Below are positions 51,695 through 60,912 of a stretch of 64,000 bases of DNA, piece after piece. A program made the translations under genes and the position numbers. The notes under the pieces were generated by a model, which ran no database searches, was not told the origin of the DNA, and saw only the letters and a program-made list of their open reading frames with translations. The stretch covers positions 2,480,001 to 2,544,000 of the forward strand of contig NZ_CP012201.1 in NCBI RefSeq assembly GCF_001191005.1, in the 5' to 3' direction. Position 1 is the first letter of the stretch. Every line of letters begins with the position of its first letter. This DNA comes from Massilia sp. NR 4-1. GTDB taxonomy: Bacteria > Pseudomonadota > Gammaproteobacteria > Burkholderiales > Burkholderiaceae_D.

Positions 51695-52237
51695 TTAGCC
51701 TTCCGGATTTTCCTTCTTGTACTGCTCGACGCCGTGCAGGATTTCGGCTTTGGCTTCTTCTGGACCGAACCAGCCGTCCACTTTCACCCACTTGCCTGGC
51801 TCCAGGTCTTTGTAGTGCTCGAAGAAGTGCTGGATCTGCTGCAGGCGCAGGTCTTGCAGGTCTTCCGGCTTCTGCCAGTGTTTGTAGATTGGCAGGACTT
51901 TATCGACTGGCACGGCCAGCACTTTAGCGTCTTCACCGGATTCGTCGGTCATTTTCAGCACGCCGATGGCGCGGCAGCGCACCACCACGCCTGGGATCAG
52001 CGGGAATGGGGTGATCACCAGCACGTCGACCGGGTCGCCGTCGTTGGACAGGGTGTTCGGCACATAGCCGTAGTTGCACGGATAGTGCATCGCGGTGCCC
52101 ATGAAGCGGTCCACGAAGATGGCGCCGGATTCCTTGTCAACTTCATATTTGATCGGATCGGCATTCATCGGGATTTCGATGATGACGTTGAAATCGTTCG
52201 GCAGGTCGCGGCCGGACGGCACTTTATTCAAGCTCAT
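51695..52237 (-). CDS. ppa: Inorganic pyrophosphatase (family I)
   Basis: This 180-residue cytoplasmic enzyme hydrolyses pyrophosphate and pulls biosynthetic reactions forward. Residues 28-32 (IKYEVDKESG) and the metal-binding signature DGDPVDVLVI (Asp cluster) are intact, as is the KVDGWFG end. Length is normal for bacterial family I. An AACGAGGAA site precedes the ATG at 52237. It ends in a rho-independent terminator. Confidence 0.96.
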   Translation of the reverse strand: MSLNKVPSGRDLPNDFNVIIEIPMNADPIKYEVDKESGAIFVDRFMGTAMHYPCNYGYVPNTLSNDGDPVDVLVITPFPLIPGVVVRCRAIGVLKMTDESGEDAKVLAVPVDKVLPIYKHWQKPEDLQDLRLQQIQHFFEHYKDLEPGKWVKVDGWFGPEEAKAEILHGVEQYKKENPEG

Positions 52238-52399
52238 GATTTTCCTCGTTAATACTTTTGAATTGTCTAACCGCGACATTATAACGAAGTGCCGCCCGCT
52301 TGTGCGGCGCAGCAGCTTGAATCGGGCCTCAAATGCGGCGCCGCAAGGCTTGCGCGCATCCGCGGCGTACAATGGAAGTTCACGCAAACAGGTGCCTTC

Positions 52400-52720
52400 A
52401 TGATTCCCGAGCAGCCCCTCCCCCCCGACGATTTCGCCCCCCCCCCCGAGGACGAAGCCGAGTACGACGCCTGGTTCCGCGCCCAGGTCGAAGCCGCCAT
52501 CGCCGAAGCCGACGATCCTAATTGTGAATGGATTCCGAACGAAGCGATTTTGCAAGAAAACGCCATCCTGCGCGCCGAGCTGGAAACGATGATTGAAGCG
52601 CAAAAAAATACAAAAAATAATGCGCCTGATATGGACCGAGCTCGCAAGCCGGGCCAAGAACTCAGCGATTCGCCGCCTCGCGCGGCTGAATGCCACGGCC
52701 GCTCAGCGCCAACTGAATGA
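52400..52720 (+). CDS. Antitoxin-like protein with homopolymer tracts (possible frameshift)
   Basis: This frame encodes 106 residues starting MIPEQPLPPDDFAPPPEDEA, the pattern of stability-determinant antitoxins (EAAIAEADDPNCEWIPNEAI) that accompany RelE/ParE toxins. It carries runs of seven C (52420-52426), eleven C (52437-52447) and seven A (52602-52608). As it stands, it overlaps the toxin by 101 bases. A -1 shift at the A7 run would end it as AQKKYKK with a TAA overlapping the toxin ATG, the expected arrangement. So it may be frameshifted by mutation or assembly, or translated by slippage. The ATG at 52400 has a weak AGGTG site. Confidence 0.6.
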   Translation: MIPEQPLPPDDFAPPPEDEAEYDAWFRAQVEAAIAEADDPNCEWIPNEAILQENAILRAELETMIEAQKNTKNNAPDMDRARKPGQELSDSPPRAAECHGRSAPTE

Positions 52721-52916
52721 AATAGAGCGGCAGGCCAATCTGCTGGCACTTTACCCAGCCATGGGCAAAGCGGGACGCATTCCCGGCACCAGGGAACTAG
52801 TGGTCAGCCGAACGCCATATATCCTCATCTACCGTGTAAGCCAAGCCGCAATGGCCGTCGAAATACTGCGGCTATTGCATACCGCGAGGCTGCGGCCTGT
52901 CCGCGCCAAGAAATAA
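52620..52916 (+). CDS. RelE/ParE-family toxin
   Basis: This 98-residue basic protein has the RelE/ParE pattern: IWTELASRAKNSAIRRLARL at the start, a helical hairpin, then GKAGRIPGTRELVVSRTPYI, the strand LIYRVSQAAMAVEILRLLHT and an Arg-rich end. The ATG at 52620 is chosen over an in-frame ATG at 52593 because it overlaps the TAA that the antitoxin would have after a -1 shift. It forms the second type II module in the window. A symmetric terminator follows directly. Confidence 0.82.
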   Translation: MRLIWTELASRAKNSAIRRLARLNATAAQRQLNEIERQANLLALYPAMGKAGRIPGTRELVVSRTPYILIYRVSQAAMAVEILRLLHTARLRPVRAKK

Positions 52917-52940
52917 AAAGCCCGCTGGGCAGCGGGCTTT
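52917..52940. terminator. Bidirectional terminator between toxin and hemY
   Basis: AAAGCCCGCT and AGCGGGCTTT form a 10-bp stem with loop GGGC, between the convergent toxin and hemY genes. Confidence 0.85.
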
Positions 52941-52950
52941 CGGATACGGC

Positions 52951-54147
52951 TTAGAGAATGGTGGCCAAGGCGCACTGGCGGTAGTGGTTGGCGGCTTCCT
53001 CGGGCTGCTGCAGGGCTTCGTGCAGCTGGGCCAGTTTGAGGTGGGCTTCACGCACCATTTGCGGGCCGTCGGCGTCGGACAGGGCCTGCTCCAGATAGCG
53101 CTGGGACTTGCCCCACAGCTTCTGCTTCAGGCACAGCGAACCCAGGGTCAGCGCCAGCTCAGGCTCGGTGGGACGGGCCTGCATCCAGCGCTCGCAATGC
53201 TCGATCTGCGCCAGCAAGGCCGCCGACCCGGCCGGCGCGGCGGCTTCGCGGTAGGTGCGCACGATGCGCTCATCCCAGTTCGCGGCCAGCGCTTCCTCGG
53301 CCACCTGGCGCGCATCGTGATGCAGGCCACGCGCGTTCAGGGCGGTAGCGGCGCGGCAGGCGACATACGGCTTGATGCGGTCGACGCCTGGAATCGAGGC
53401 CCAGACGCGGCGGATCGACTCGGCGTCGTGCGACTTGTCCGACAGCAGATCGTCATACGCCAGCTCGCGCAGGCGGGCCGACAGCGCAGGATGCAGCGCC
53501 TTGTGCTTGTCCAGCGAGCGCACCAGACGCAGCACCTCGGGCCAGTTCTTGGCCTGCTGCTGTGCCTTGAGCGACCATTGCAGGGCGTGGATGTGGCGCG
53601 TGCCGCTGGCGTTCAGTTCGCGCACCGCTTCCAGCGCCGCTTCCGGCTTGTGGTCGTCCACCAGCAGTTCGGTGGCCGTCATCAGGCGCGCCGTCTTCAT
53701 GCTGTTGTCGTCCTGGATGCGGGCCAGCCAGCTGTCGCGGCGCGAGTGCTGCTGCATGCGGTGGGCGGCGCGGGCACCGATCAGCGCTGCCACGCCGGCA
53801 TTTTCCGGCAGGTCGGCGGCGCGCAGCGCGGCTTTTTCGGCATGGCCGAAACGGCCTTCGAACAGGGCCTTGAGCGCGTCGCGCAGACCCTTGTTGCCGT
53901 CGCGCTCACGCTTTTGCTGGCGATAGGCGGCGACGCGGCCCGGCATCTTCATCGTGGCGCGCAGCGCGCGCAGCGCCACATACAGCACGGCAAAGGCCAG
54001 CAGTTCCAGCACAACGAAGAAGTTGAGCGAAAGGTCGATGCGGTACGGCGGGTAGAACAGCACCACATTGCCAGGATTGAAGCGCGCCGTCACGGCGATA
54101 CCGATGGCTGCGGCCATCAAAGCGAGTAACCAGAAGAATAGACGCAT
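52951..54147 (-). CDS. hemY: HemY family membrane protein of the haem operon
   Basis: This 398-residue protein has two N-terminal membrane helices (about residues 3-20 and 42-62), followed by TPR-like helical repeats facing the periplasm or cytoplasm (FEGRFGHAEKAALRAADLPE and ALTLGSLCLKQKLWGKSQRY). It is the proteobacterial HemY, not the Bacillus protoporphyrinogen oxidase of that name. Its role in haem or membrane homeostasis is not settled. It is the last gene of hemC-hemD-hemX-hemY, three bases after hemX. Confidence 0.9.
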   Translation of the reverse strand: MRLFFWLLALMAAAIGIAVTARFNPGNVVLFYPPYRIDLSLNFFVVLELLAFAVLYVALRALRATMKMPGRVAAYRQQKRERDGNKGLRDALKALFEGRFGHAEKAALRAADLPENAGVAALIGARAAHRMQQHSRRDSWLARIQDDNSMKTARLMTATELLVDDHKPEAALEAVRELNASGTRHIHALQWSLKAQQQAKNWPEVLRLVRSLDKHKALHPALSARLRELAYDDLLSDKSHDAESIRRVWASIPGVDRIKPYVACRAATALNARGLHHDARQVAEEALAANWDERIVRTYREAAAPAGSAALLAQIEHCERWMQARPTEPELALTLGSLCLKQKLWGKSQRYLEQALSDADGPQMVREAHLKLAQLHEALQQPEEAANHYRQCALATIL

Positions 54148-54150
54148 GGC

Positions 54151-55374
54151 TTATGGCTTCGCTTTGTAATTGCGCACGGCGTTCAGGCTGTCGGCCAGCG
54201 TCGGCATTTCGATCGACAGATTGCTGCCCTGGACCTGGCGCAGCAAGGCTTGCACGGTCTGGGTCTGCTTGGCGCGGGTGTCGAAATACTTGTGCAGCGA
54301 TTCCTGCGCCGCCAGCAGGTCGGCACGGAAGGCCGCTTCGTTGCGCGACAGCAGGGCCATGCGCGCATTCAGCAGGCGCAGTTTCAGGTTCTCGCGCAGG
54401 AAGTAGGCCTGGGTCGGCGACAGCATCAGCGCGTCCGGCGTTTCGATGCTGCGCACGCGGATCAGCTGGCGCACATCGGTCCACATCTCGCCGGTCCACT
54501 CGCCCCATACACCCTGGGCTTTTTGCAACAGCGACGGCTCCTCCACCGGCTCCGGCGCGGCGGGCTTGCCGCCCTTGCCGTGGGCTTTGGCCGGCTTGGC
54601 GGCTACCTTCTTCTCCGGCGGCGCGGGCAGGGTCGGCTTCTCGTCCGACAGCATGGGCAGGGTGTCGATCTGGGCGATCACATTATCCAGGCGCACGGCC
54701 AGGCCCACCGAATCCACGCTCGGCAGGGCCTTCAGCTTTTCCGTGTCCTTGGCGATGGCGCGGCGGATGGTGATGAATTGCGGCTTGTCGGAGCGCGACA
54801 GGCTGCGGTCGGCGTTTTGCAGCGCGATCAGGGCGCCCGGCACATTGCCGGCCAGCTGCAGCTGCTGGCTGGCGGTGGACAGCACCTGCTCGATCTCGGC
54901 CAACGCCCACTCGTCGCGGTTCTTCGACAGGTCCTGGTAAAGCTGTTCCAGCGCCAGCTGCTGGCTTTGCGCTTCCAGCTGGCGGCCTTCCAGCAGGCCG
55001 GCCTTGATCTGCAATTCCTTGGTCGATTCCTGCACCGAGCGCACCAGCTGGCCGGTCTCCACATTGGAGGCGTCGCTTTTTTGCAGGCGGCGCGCCAGCT
55101 CTTCGCGCAGGCCGCGGATCTGCTTGTGCGATGACCAGGCTTGCGCGGCCAGCAGAATAGCCAGCGGCAGCACGGCAAACGCCAGGCGGCGCTGCCAGAT
55201 TTCGGTGGAGGACGGGCCGGCCGCCGGCGTTGGCGCGGCGGGCGGTGGTACAGGCGGCAGCGGCGGAGCGCCGGCAGCGGCCGTGGCTTGCGCATCCACG
55301 GTGGCTTGCGGCGCCGCGTCGGCTGCCTGCTTGGCTGGATCGGGTAAGGTAGGCAATTCGTTCATGGTCGTCAT
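54151..55374 (-). CDS. hemX: HemX family membrane protein of the haem operon
   Basis: This 407-residue protein has a Pro/Ala-rich cytoplasmic start, one membrane helix near residues 64-80 and a large region with coiled-coil character (SSHKQIRGLREELARRLQKS; QSQQLALEQLYQDLSKNRDE), followed by the conserved EIEQVLSTASQQLQLAGNVP and the end SIETPDALMLSPTQAYFLRE. HemX is annotated as a uroporphyrinogen-III C-methyltransferase-like protein, but lacks the SAM-binding motifs, so the name reflects position rather than activity. The ATG at 55374 overlaps the hemD stop (ATGA). Confidence 0.9.
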   Translation of the reverse strand: MTTMNELPTLPDPAKQAADAAPQATVDAQATAAAGAPPLPPVPPPAAPTPAAGPSSTEIWQRRLAFAVLPLAILLAAQAWSSHKQIRGLREELARRLQKSDASNVETGQLVRSVQESTKELQIKAGLLEGRQLEAQSQQLALEQLYQDLSKNRDEWALAEIEQVLSTASQQLQLAGNVPGALIALQNADRSLSRSDKPQFITIRRAIAKDTEKLKALPSVDSVGLAVRLDNVIAQIDTLPMLSDEKPTLPAPPEKKVAAKPAKAHGKGGKPAAPEPVEEPSLLQKAQGVWGEWTGEMWTDVRQLIRVRSIETPDALMLSPTQAYFLRENLKLRLLNARMALLSRNEAAFRADLLAAQESLHKYFDTRAKQTQTVQALLRQVQGSNLSIEMPTLADSLNAVRNYKAKP

Positions 55375-56132
55375 TGTAACGCGGCGAGCAAGCGCTCGTC
55401 GCCTGATCCTGTGAGCGTGACCCGGTGGCAACCCAGGGAATGGGCCGACTCGGCAATCCGGGCATGGGGCACGATCAAGTGTTGTTGTTGCATCTTTGCA
55501 ACACCGGCATCGCCCTCGGCTTCGGCCACCAGCGCCAGCAGGCCGCGCAGGGCTTCCGAGCTGGTGATGAACCAATCGTTGGGCCGGGCCAGCAGCGTGC
55601 GCAGGCGGGCCGCCAGCGCCGCGTCGAGCCGCGGCACGCTGCGGCGGTAGGCCGCCACGAAGTGGACCTCGACGCCGGCGGCGCGCAAACCATCGGCCAT
55701 CAGTTCGCGGCCGCTTTCGCCGCGCACGATCAGCACGCGCTTGCCGCGCAGGGCCGCCAGGTCCAGGGTTTGCAGCAGGTGTTCGGAATCGCTGAATTCG
55801 GCCTCGGCCGAACTCACGATATGCGCCTTGTCCGGCGTGATGCCATGGGCCGCCAGCGCCAGGCGGCTGCCCTCGCCCAGCACGGCCAGGGTCACGCCGG
55901 CCGGCCAGGCCGGGATATGGGCGAAGGCGGCATCGATGGCGTTGGGCGACACGAAAAACACCATGGCATACGCGGCCAGGTCGGCCAGCGCGGCCTGCAG
56001 CGGCGCGGCATCGGCCAGCGGCGCGATTTCCAGCAGCGGCAGCACCTCGACCGGACGGCCGAGCGCCGCCACGCGCTCAGCCAGCGGCTGCGCTTGTGCC
56101 AGGGGGCGGGTGATGATGACGGCGTCAGGCAT
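55371..56132 (-). CDS. hemD: Uroporphyrinogen-III synthase
   Basis: This 253-residue enzyme closes and inverts ring D of hydroxymethylbilane. Although the family is poorly conserved, the typical features are present: VIITRPLAQAQPLAERVAAL at the start, VFFVSPNAIDAAF, KRVLIVRGESGRELM and DWFITSSEALRGLL. The start at 56132 overlaps the hemC end by eight bases. It is part of the four-gene haem operon. Confidence 0.93.
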   Translation of the reverse strand: MPDAVIITRPLAQAQPLAERVAALGRPVEVLPLLEIAPLADAAPLQAALADLAAYAMVFFVSPNAIDAAFAHIPAWPAGVTLAVLGEGSRLALAAHGITPDKAHIVSSAEAEFSDSEHLLQTLDLAALRGKRVLIVRGESGRELMADGLRAAGVEVHFVAAYRRSVPRLDAALAARLRTLLARPNDWFITSSEALRGLLALVAEAEGDAGVAKMQQQHLIVPHARIAESAHSLGCHRVTLTGSGDERLLAALQ

Positions 56133-57105
56133 CCGGACTGGCGGCGGCATCGGCCAGGCAGACCGACAGGATGTCGACCGCATCCTGCTGGCGCAGCAGT
56201 TCCGATACGGCCACGCCCAGCGCCTCGGCATCGGCGGCGGCGCCGCGCACCTCGGCGGCGGCCATGCGCTTGCCGTCCGGCGTGGCGACCATGGCGCGCA
56301 GATGCATGTCGGCGCCGGTCACGGTGGCGTAGGCGGCCAGCGGTACCTGGCAGCTGCCGCCGAAGACCTTGGACACCTTGCGTTCGGCCGCCACGGCCTG
56401 CGCGGTCGGCAGGTGGTTCAATGGCGCCAGCAGGGACAGCAGGTCCAGGCCGTCGTTGCGCTCGGCGATTTCAATGGCCATGGCGCCCTGCCCTGCGGCG
56501 GGCAGGCTGGCGGCCGGGTCCAGCACGGCGCGGATGCGCCGCTCCAGGCCCAGGCGTTTCAGGCCGGCCGCGGCCAGGATGATGGCGGCGTAGTCGCCGC
56601 GGTCCAGTTTCGCCAGGCGGGTATCCAGATTGCCGCGCAGCGGCTTGATCACCAGATGCGGGTAGCGCGCCGCGATCAGCGACTGGCGGCGCAGGCTGCT
56701 GGTACCGACGATGGCGCCGGCCGGCAGCTCGTCCAGCGAAGCGTAATCGCTGGAGACGAAGGCGTCGCGCGGGTCTTCGCGTTCCAGCACGGCGGCCAGG
56801 GCGAAACCTTCAGGCAGCTCCATCGGCACGTCCTTGAGCGAATGCACGGCCAGATCGGCGCGGCCTTCGGCCATCGCCACCTCCAGTTCCTTGACGAACA
56901 GCCCCTTGCCGCCGACCTTGGACAGGGTGCGGTCGAGAATTTGATCGCCGCGCGTCGTCATTCCCAGAATTTCGACGCTGCACTGCGGATATAATAAAGA
57001 CAAGCGCGCGCGGACATGCTCGGCCTGCCACATGGCGAGCCGGCTTTCGCGCGAGGCGATCACCAATCTGGACGGGATCTGTTGGGCCAATTCGGATGTT
57101 TTCAA
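56125..57105 (-). CDS. hemC: Porphobilinogen deaminase (hydroxymethylbilane synthase)
   Basis: This enzyme of about 326 residues joins four porphobilinogens. The catalytic Asp is in HSLKDVPMELPEG, and the dipyrromethane cofactor is carried by the Cys of FGGSCQVPLAAY. The family start KTSELAQQIPSRLVIASRES is preceded by TTG at 57105, with a GAAAGA site. An ATG at 57159 in the same frame would add 18 atypical residues, so the start is uncertain. It is divergent from ppc, as in many betaproteobacteria. Confidence 0.93.
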   Translation of the reverse strand: MKTSELAQQIPSRLVIASRESRLAMWQAEHVRARLSLLYPQCSVEILGMTTRGDQILDRTLSKVGGKGLFVKELEVAMAEGRADLAVHSLKDVPMELPEGFALAAVLEREDPRDAFVSSDYASLDELPAGAIVGTSSLRRQSLIAARYPHLVIKPLRGNLDTRLAKLDRGDYAAIILAAAGLKRLGLERRIRAVLDPAASLPAAGQGAMAIEIAERNDGLDLLSLLAPLNHLPTAQAVAAERKVSKVFGGSCQVPLAAYATVTGADMHLRAMVATPDGKRMAAAEVRGAAADAEALGVAVSELLRQQDAVDILSVCLADAAASPDA

Positions 57106-57253
57106 AACTGTTCTTTCGCTGTTGCTGACGCTCACCGGCGTTGGCCAGTTACGGTGCATGTTTTAAGACTATAAATTTTAGCATGCGCTTCCCCTTGCAG
57201 CCGTGGCCAAAAGCCTTTGCACCGACATACATCATCTTTGTGACTCATCAATT

Positions 57254-60070
57254 ATGGTAAAACAAGCTAGTGCAACCGACGAACAAGCCGGCGCCGATAA
57301 AGACGCGCCATTGAAAGAAGATATCCGCCTGCTGGGCCGCCTGCTGGGCGACGTACTGCGGGAACAGGAAGGCGAAGAGGTGTTCGCCGTGGTCGAGACC
57401 ATCCGCCAGACCGCCGTGCGCTTCCGCCGCGAAGCCGACGCCGGCGCCGCCAAGGAACTGGACGGCATGCTCAAGATCCTCACCAAGGAGCAGACCATTT
57501 CGGTGGTGCGCGCCTTCTCCTACTTCTCCCACCTGGCCAATATCGCTGAAGACCAGCACCACATCCGCCGCCGCCGCGCCCACCTGCTGGCCGGCTCCAT
57601 GCCGCAGCGCGGCAGCATCGGCCATGCCCTGTGCAAGCTGAAGGAAGCCGGCGTGGGCGAAGACACCGTCAAGGGCTTCTTCCAGGACGCCCTGATTGCC
57701 CCGGTGCTGACGGCCCACCCCACCGAAGTGCAGCGCAAATCCATCCTCGACGCGGAACACGATATCGCCCGCCTGCTGGCCGAACGCGACCTGCCGCTGA
57801 CGCCGAAGGAGCGCGCCGCCAACCAGCATATGCTGCGCGCCCGCGTGTCGACCCTGTGGCAGACCCGCATGCTGCGCTACTCCAAGCTGACCGTGGCCGA
57901 CGAGATCGAGAACGCCCTGTCCTACTACCGCATCACCTTCCTGCGCGAACTGCCCGCCCTGTATGACGATATCGAAGCCGACATCGCCGGCCAGTACGGC
58001 ACGCCCGAAACGCCGATCGATGCCTCCTATGTGCAGATGGGCAGCTGGATCGGCGGCGACCGCGACGGCAATCCGAACGTGAACGCCGGCACCATGCGCC
58101 ATGCGCTGGAGCGCCAGGCCACCACCATCATGGACTTTTATCTGGACGAAGCCCACGCCCTGGGCGCCGAGCTGTCCGTCTCGACCCTGATGGTGGCCTG
58201 CAGCCCCGCGCTGCAAACGCTGGCCGACACCTCGCCCGACACCTCGGACCACCGTTCCGACGAGCCGTACCGCCGCGCCCTGATCGGCATCTACGCGCGC
58301 CTGGCCAGCACCGCGCGCGAACTGGGCGCCACCAATATCCTGCGCAAGGAAGTGGGCCACGCCGAGCCGTACGCCAGCCCGGCCGCCTTCTCGGCCGACC
58401 TGCAGGTGCTGATCGATTCGCTGGACGCCAACCACGGCGGCGCCCTGGCCCGCCCGCGCCTGACCACGCTGAAGCGCGCCGCCGACATCTTCGGCTTCCA
58501 CCTCGCTTCGCTGGACATGCGCCAGAGTTCCGACATCCACGAGCGCGTGCTGGCCGAGCTGTTCGCCAAGGCCGGCGTGCAGGCCGACTACGCGGCGCTG
58601 GACGAGGATGCCAAGGTCAAGCTGCTGCTGGCCGAACTGGCGCAATCGCGCCTGCTGTTCTCGCCCTATATCGAGTACTCGGCCGAAACCGATTCCGAGC
58701 TGACCATCCTGCGCGCGGCGCGCGAAATCCGCCAGCGCTACGGCGCGCGCGCCATCCGCAACTACATCATCTCGCACACGGAAACCGTGTCCGACCTGCT
58801 GGAAGTGCTGGTGCTGCAGCAGGAAACCGGCCTGCTGCGCCGCGGCGCCGACGGCGAGAGCACGCTCGACCTGATGGTGATCCCGCTGTTCGAAACCATT
58901 CCCGACCTGCAGCGCGCGGCCGGCATCATGGAAAGCGTGATGGCCCTGCCGCTGGTGAAACAGCTGATCGCCAAGCAGGGCCAGATCCAGGAAGTGATGC
59001 TGGGCTATTCCGACTCCAACAAGGACGGCGGCTTCCTCACCTCCAACTGGGAGCTGTACAAGGCCGAAGTCAGCCTGGTCGACATCTTCGCCAAGGCCGG
59101 CGTCAAGCTGCGCCTGTTCCATGGCCGCGGCGGCACGGTCGGCCGCGGCGGCGGTCCAAGCTACGAAGCCATCCTGGCCCAGCCCAAGGGCACGGTGAAC
59201 GGCCAGATCCGTCTGACGGAACAGGGCGAGATCATCGCCTCCAAGTTCTCCAACGCCGAAATCGGCCGCCGCAACCTGGAGCTGCTGGTGGCGGCCACGC
59301 TGGAAGCGAGCCTGACCCCGCCCGCTTCGGACGAGGGCCAGAAGACCCAGTTGGCGCGCTTCGAAAGCGTGATGGCCGAGATTTCCGGCCTGGCTTACAA
59401 GGCATACCGCAACCTGGTGTACGAGACCCCGGGCTTCACCGACTACTTCTTCGCCGCCACGCCGATCGCCGAAATCGCGGAACTGAACCTCGGTTCGCGC
59501 CCCGCCTCGCGCAAATCGACCAAGCGCATCGAAGACTTGCGCGCCATTCCCTGGGGCTTCTCCTGGGGCCAGTGCCGCCTGCTGCTGCCGGGCTGGTACG
59601 GCTTCGGCAGCGCCGTGGGCGGCTGGATGGCGGCGGGCAAACGCGAAGAACGCCTGGCCCAGCTGCGCGATATGGTGCAGCACTGGCCATTCTTCGCCAC
59701 CCTGCTGTCGAATATGGACATGGTGCTGGCCAAGACCGACCTGGCAATCGCCTCGCGCTACGCCGAGCTGGTGGCGGACAAGGAACTGCGCGAGCGCATC
59801 TTCAAGCGCATCACCGAGGAATACGCGCTCACGCTGGAATGCCTGGAAGCGATCACCGGCGCGCGCGAGCGCCTGGCCGGCAATCCGCTGCTGGCGCGTT
59901 CCATCACCAACCGCTTCCCCTACCTCGATCCGCTCAACCACTTGCAGGTTGAATTGATCAAGCGCCGCCGCACCCTCAGCGCGGAATCGGATCTGGCGGA
60001 TCCGCGCGTGCATCGCGGCATCCACCTGTCCATCAACGGCGTGGCCGCCGGCCTGCGCAATACCGGCTAA
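57254..60070 (+). CDS. ppc: Phosphoenolpyruvate carboxylase
   Basis: This 938-residue enzyme makes oxaloacetate from PEP and bicarbonate and refills the TCA cycle. The catalytic His is in APVLTAHPTEVQRKS (about residue 154), the second signature GYSDSNKDGGFLTSNW is near residue 585, and the mobile loop HGRGGTVGRGGGP lies near 628. The C-terminal allosteric region with the final NTG is intact. The ATG at 57254 is 148 bases from hemC, with which it shares a promoter region. It ends in a strong terminator. Confidence 0.97.
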   Translation: MVKQASATDEQAGADKDAPLKEDIRLLGRLLGDVLREQEGEEVFAVVETIRQTAVRFRREADAGAAKELDGMLKILTKEQTISVVRAFSYFSHLANIAEDQHHIRRRRAHLLAGSMPQRGSIGHALCKLKEAGVGEDTVKGFFQDALIAPVLTAHPTEVQRKSILDAEHDIARLLAERDLPLTPKERAANQHMLRARVSTLWQTRMLRYSKLTVADEIENALSYYRITFLRELPALYDDIEADIAGQYGTPETPIDASYVQMGSWIGGDRDGNPNVNAGTMRHALERQATTIMDFYLDEAHALGAELSVSTLMVACSPALQTLADTSPDTSDHRSDEPYRRALIGIYARLASTARELGATNILRKEVGHAEPYASPAAFSADLQVLIDSLDANHGGALARPRLTTLKRAADIFGFHLASLDMRQSSDIHERVLAELFAKAGVQADYAALDEDAKVKLLLAELAQSRLLFSPYIEYSAETDSELTILRAAREIRQRYGARAIRNYIISHTETVSDLLEVLVLQQETGLLRRGADGESTLDLMVIPLFETIPDLQRAAGIMESVMALPLVKQLIAKQGQIQEVMLGYSDSNKDGGFLTSNWELYKAEVSLVDIFAKAGVKLRLFHGRGGTVGRGGGPSYEAILAQPKGTVNGQIRLTEQGEIIASKFSNAEIGRRNLELLVAATLEASLTPPASDEGQKTQLARFESVMAEISGLAYKAYRNLVYETPGFTDYFFAATPIAEIAELNLGSRPASRKSTKRIEDLRAIPWGFSWGQCRLLLPGWYGFGSAVGGWMAAGKREERLAQLRDMVQHWPFFATLLSNMDMVLAKTDLAIASRYAELVADKELRERIFKRITEEYALTLECLEAITGARERLAGNPLLARSITNRFPYLDPLNHLQVELIKRRRTLSAESDLADPRVHRGIHLSINGVAAGLRNTG

Positions 60071-60091
60071 GACGCCTCGCCCGGAAAGAGG

Positions 60092-60127
60092 ACGCCGCCC
60101 AAGCCAGCAATGGCGGGCGGCGTTTTT
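60092..60127 (+). terminator. Terminator after ppc
   Basis: ACGCCGCCC and GGGCGGCGT enclose an inner stem GCCA/TGGC and are followed by five T residues. Confidence 0.85.
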
Positions 60128-60129
60128 AT

Positions 60130-60804
60130 TTAGTACAGCGTGGTTTGCAGGCGGCCCGGCAAGTCGCGGTCGTACTGGGCGCCATCGATGGCGTTCCGGC
60201 TCAAGGCCTGCAGCACCGTGCCCAGGCTGGGCAGGCTGGCCGGGTCGCGCAGCGCATCGGCCTTCCACAGGCGCGAGCGGATCACGGCGCGCGAACACTG
60301 CGCGAATACCGCATCCACATGCACCGCCAGCACGGAACGCGGCGCCTTGCCATCCACCGCAAAACGCTCCAGCAGCCGTGGATCGGTCAGGATCGCGGCG
60401 CGGCCATTCACGCGCAGGGTCTCGCCCACGCCCGGCACCATGAACAGCAAGGCCACGCGCGGGTCGGCGACGATATTGCGCAGGCTGTCGATACGGTTAT
60501 TGCCGCGCCGGTCCGGCAGCAGCAAGGTCTTTTCGTCCTCCACCACCACGAAACCGGCGGGGTCGCCGCGCGGCGAAGCATCCAGGCCGTCCGGACCGGC
60601 CGTTGCCAGCAAGGCGAACGGCGCGGCCTCGATAAAGGCGCGGTAATGCGGATGGATGTAATCGACTTCCTTGATGATGGAAGCCTGGCCGGGCTGGCCG
60701 TACAAGGCTTCGAGCGCGTACAGATCGGTGATGCGGTGGGGGTTGCTGCTCCAGTCCACTGGTCTTTCCTCTTCGCTGGCAGGTACAGGCGGCAAAGTTA
60801 GCAT
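60130..60804 (-). CDS. Pyridoxamine 5'-phosphate oxidase-family (split-barrel flavin) protein
   Basis: This 224-residue protein has the PNPOx-like split barrel: APFALLATAGPDGLDASPRG near residue 65, then EDEKTLLLPDRRGNNRIDSL and the dimer segment LLFMVPGVGETLRVNGRAAI. The family binds FMN or F420, and acts on many small molecules; this subgroup is annotated only as an oxidoreductase of unknown substrate. The ATG at 60804 gives the family start. It is divergent from the DUF2807 gene. Confidence 0.83.
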   Translation of the reverse strand: MLTLPPVPASEEERPVDWSSNPHRITDLYALEALYGQPGQASIIKEVDYIHPHYRAFIEAAPFALLATAGPDGLDASPRGDPAGFVVVEDEKTLLLPDRRGNNRIDSLRNIVADPRVALLFMVPGVGETLRVNGRAAILTDPRLLERFAVDGKAPRSVLAVHVDAVFAQCSRAVIRSRLWKADALRDPASLPSLGTVLQALSRNAIDGAQYDRDLPGRLQTTLY

Positions 60805-60912
60805 ATTTTGCACTTCATCGGCGAAAAGCGGCCGTTCATCGCATGCCGGCCATGGACGCATGAAACTCCGTACAATGTTTTTATCACAACCACTATAAAG
60901 AAGGGGTAAGCC

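Noticed and set aside
57248..60298. A 1016-codon open frame opposite ppc
   Set aside because: It is the antisense shadow of PEP carboxylase, with no recognisable domain.
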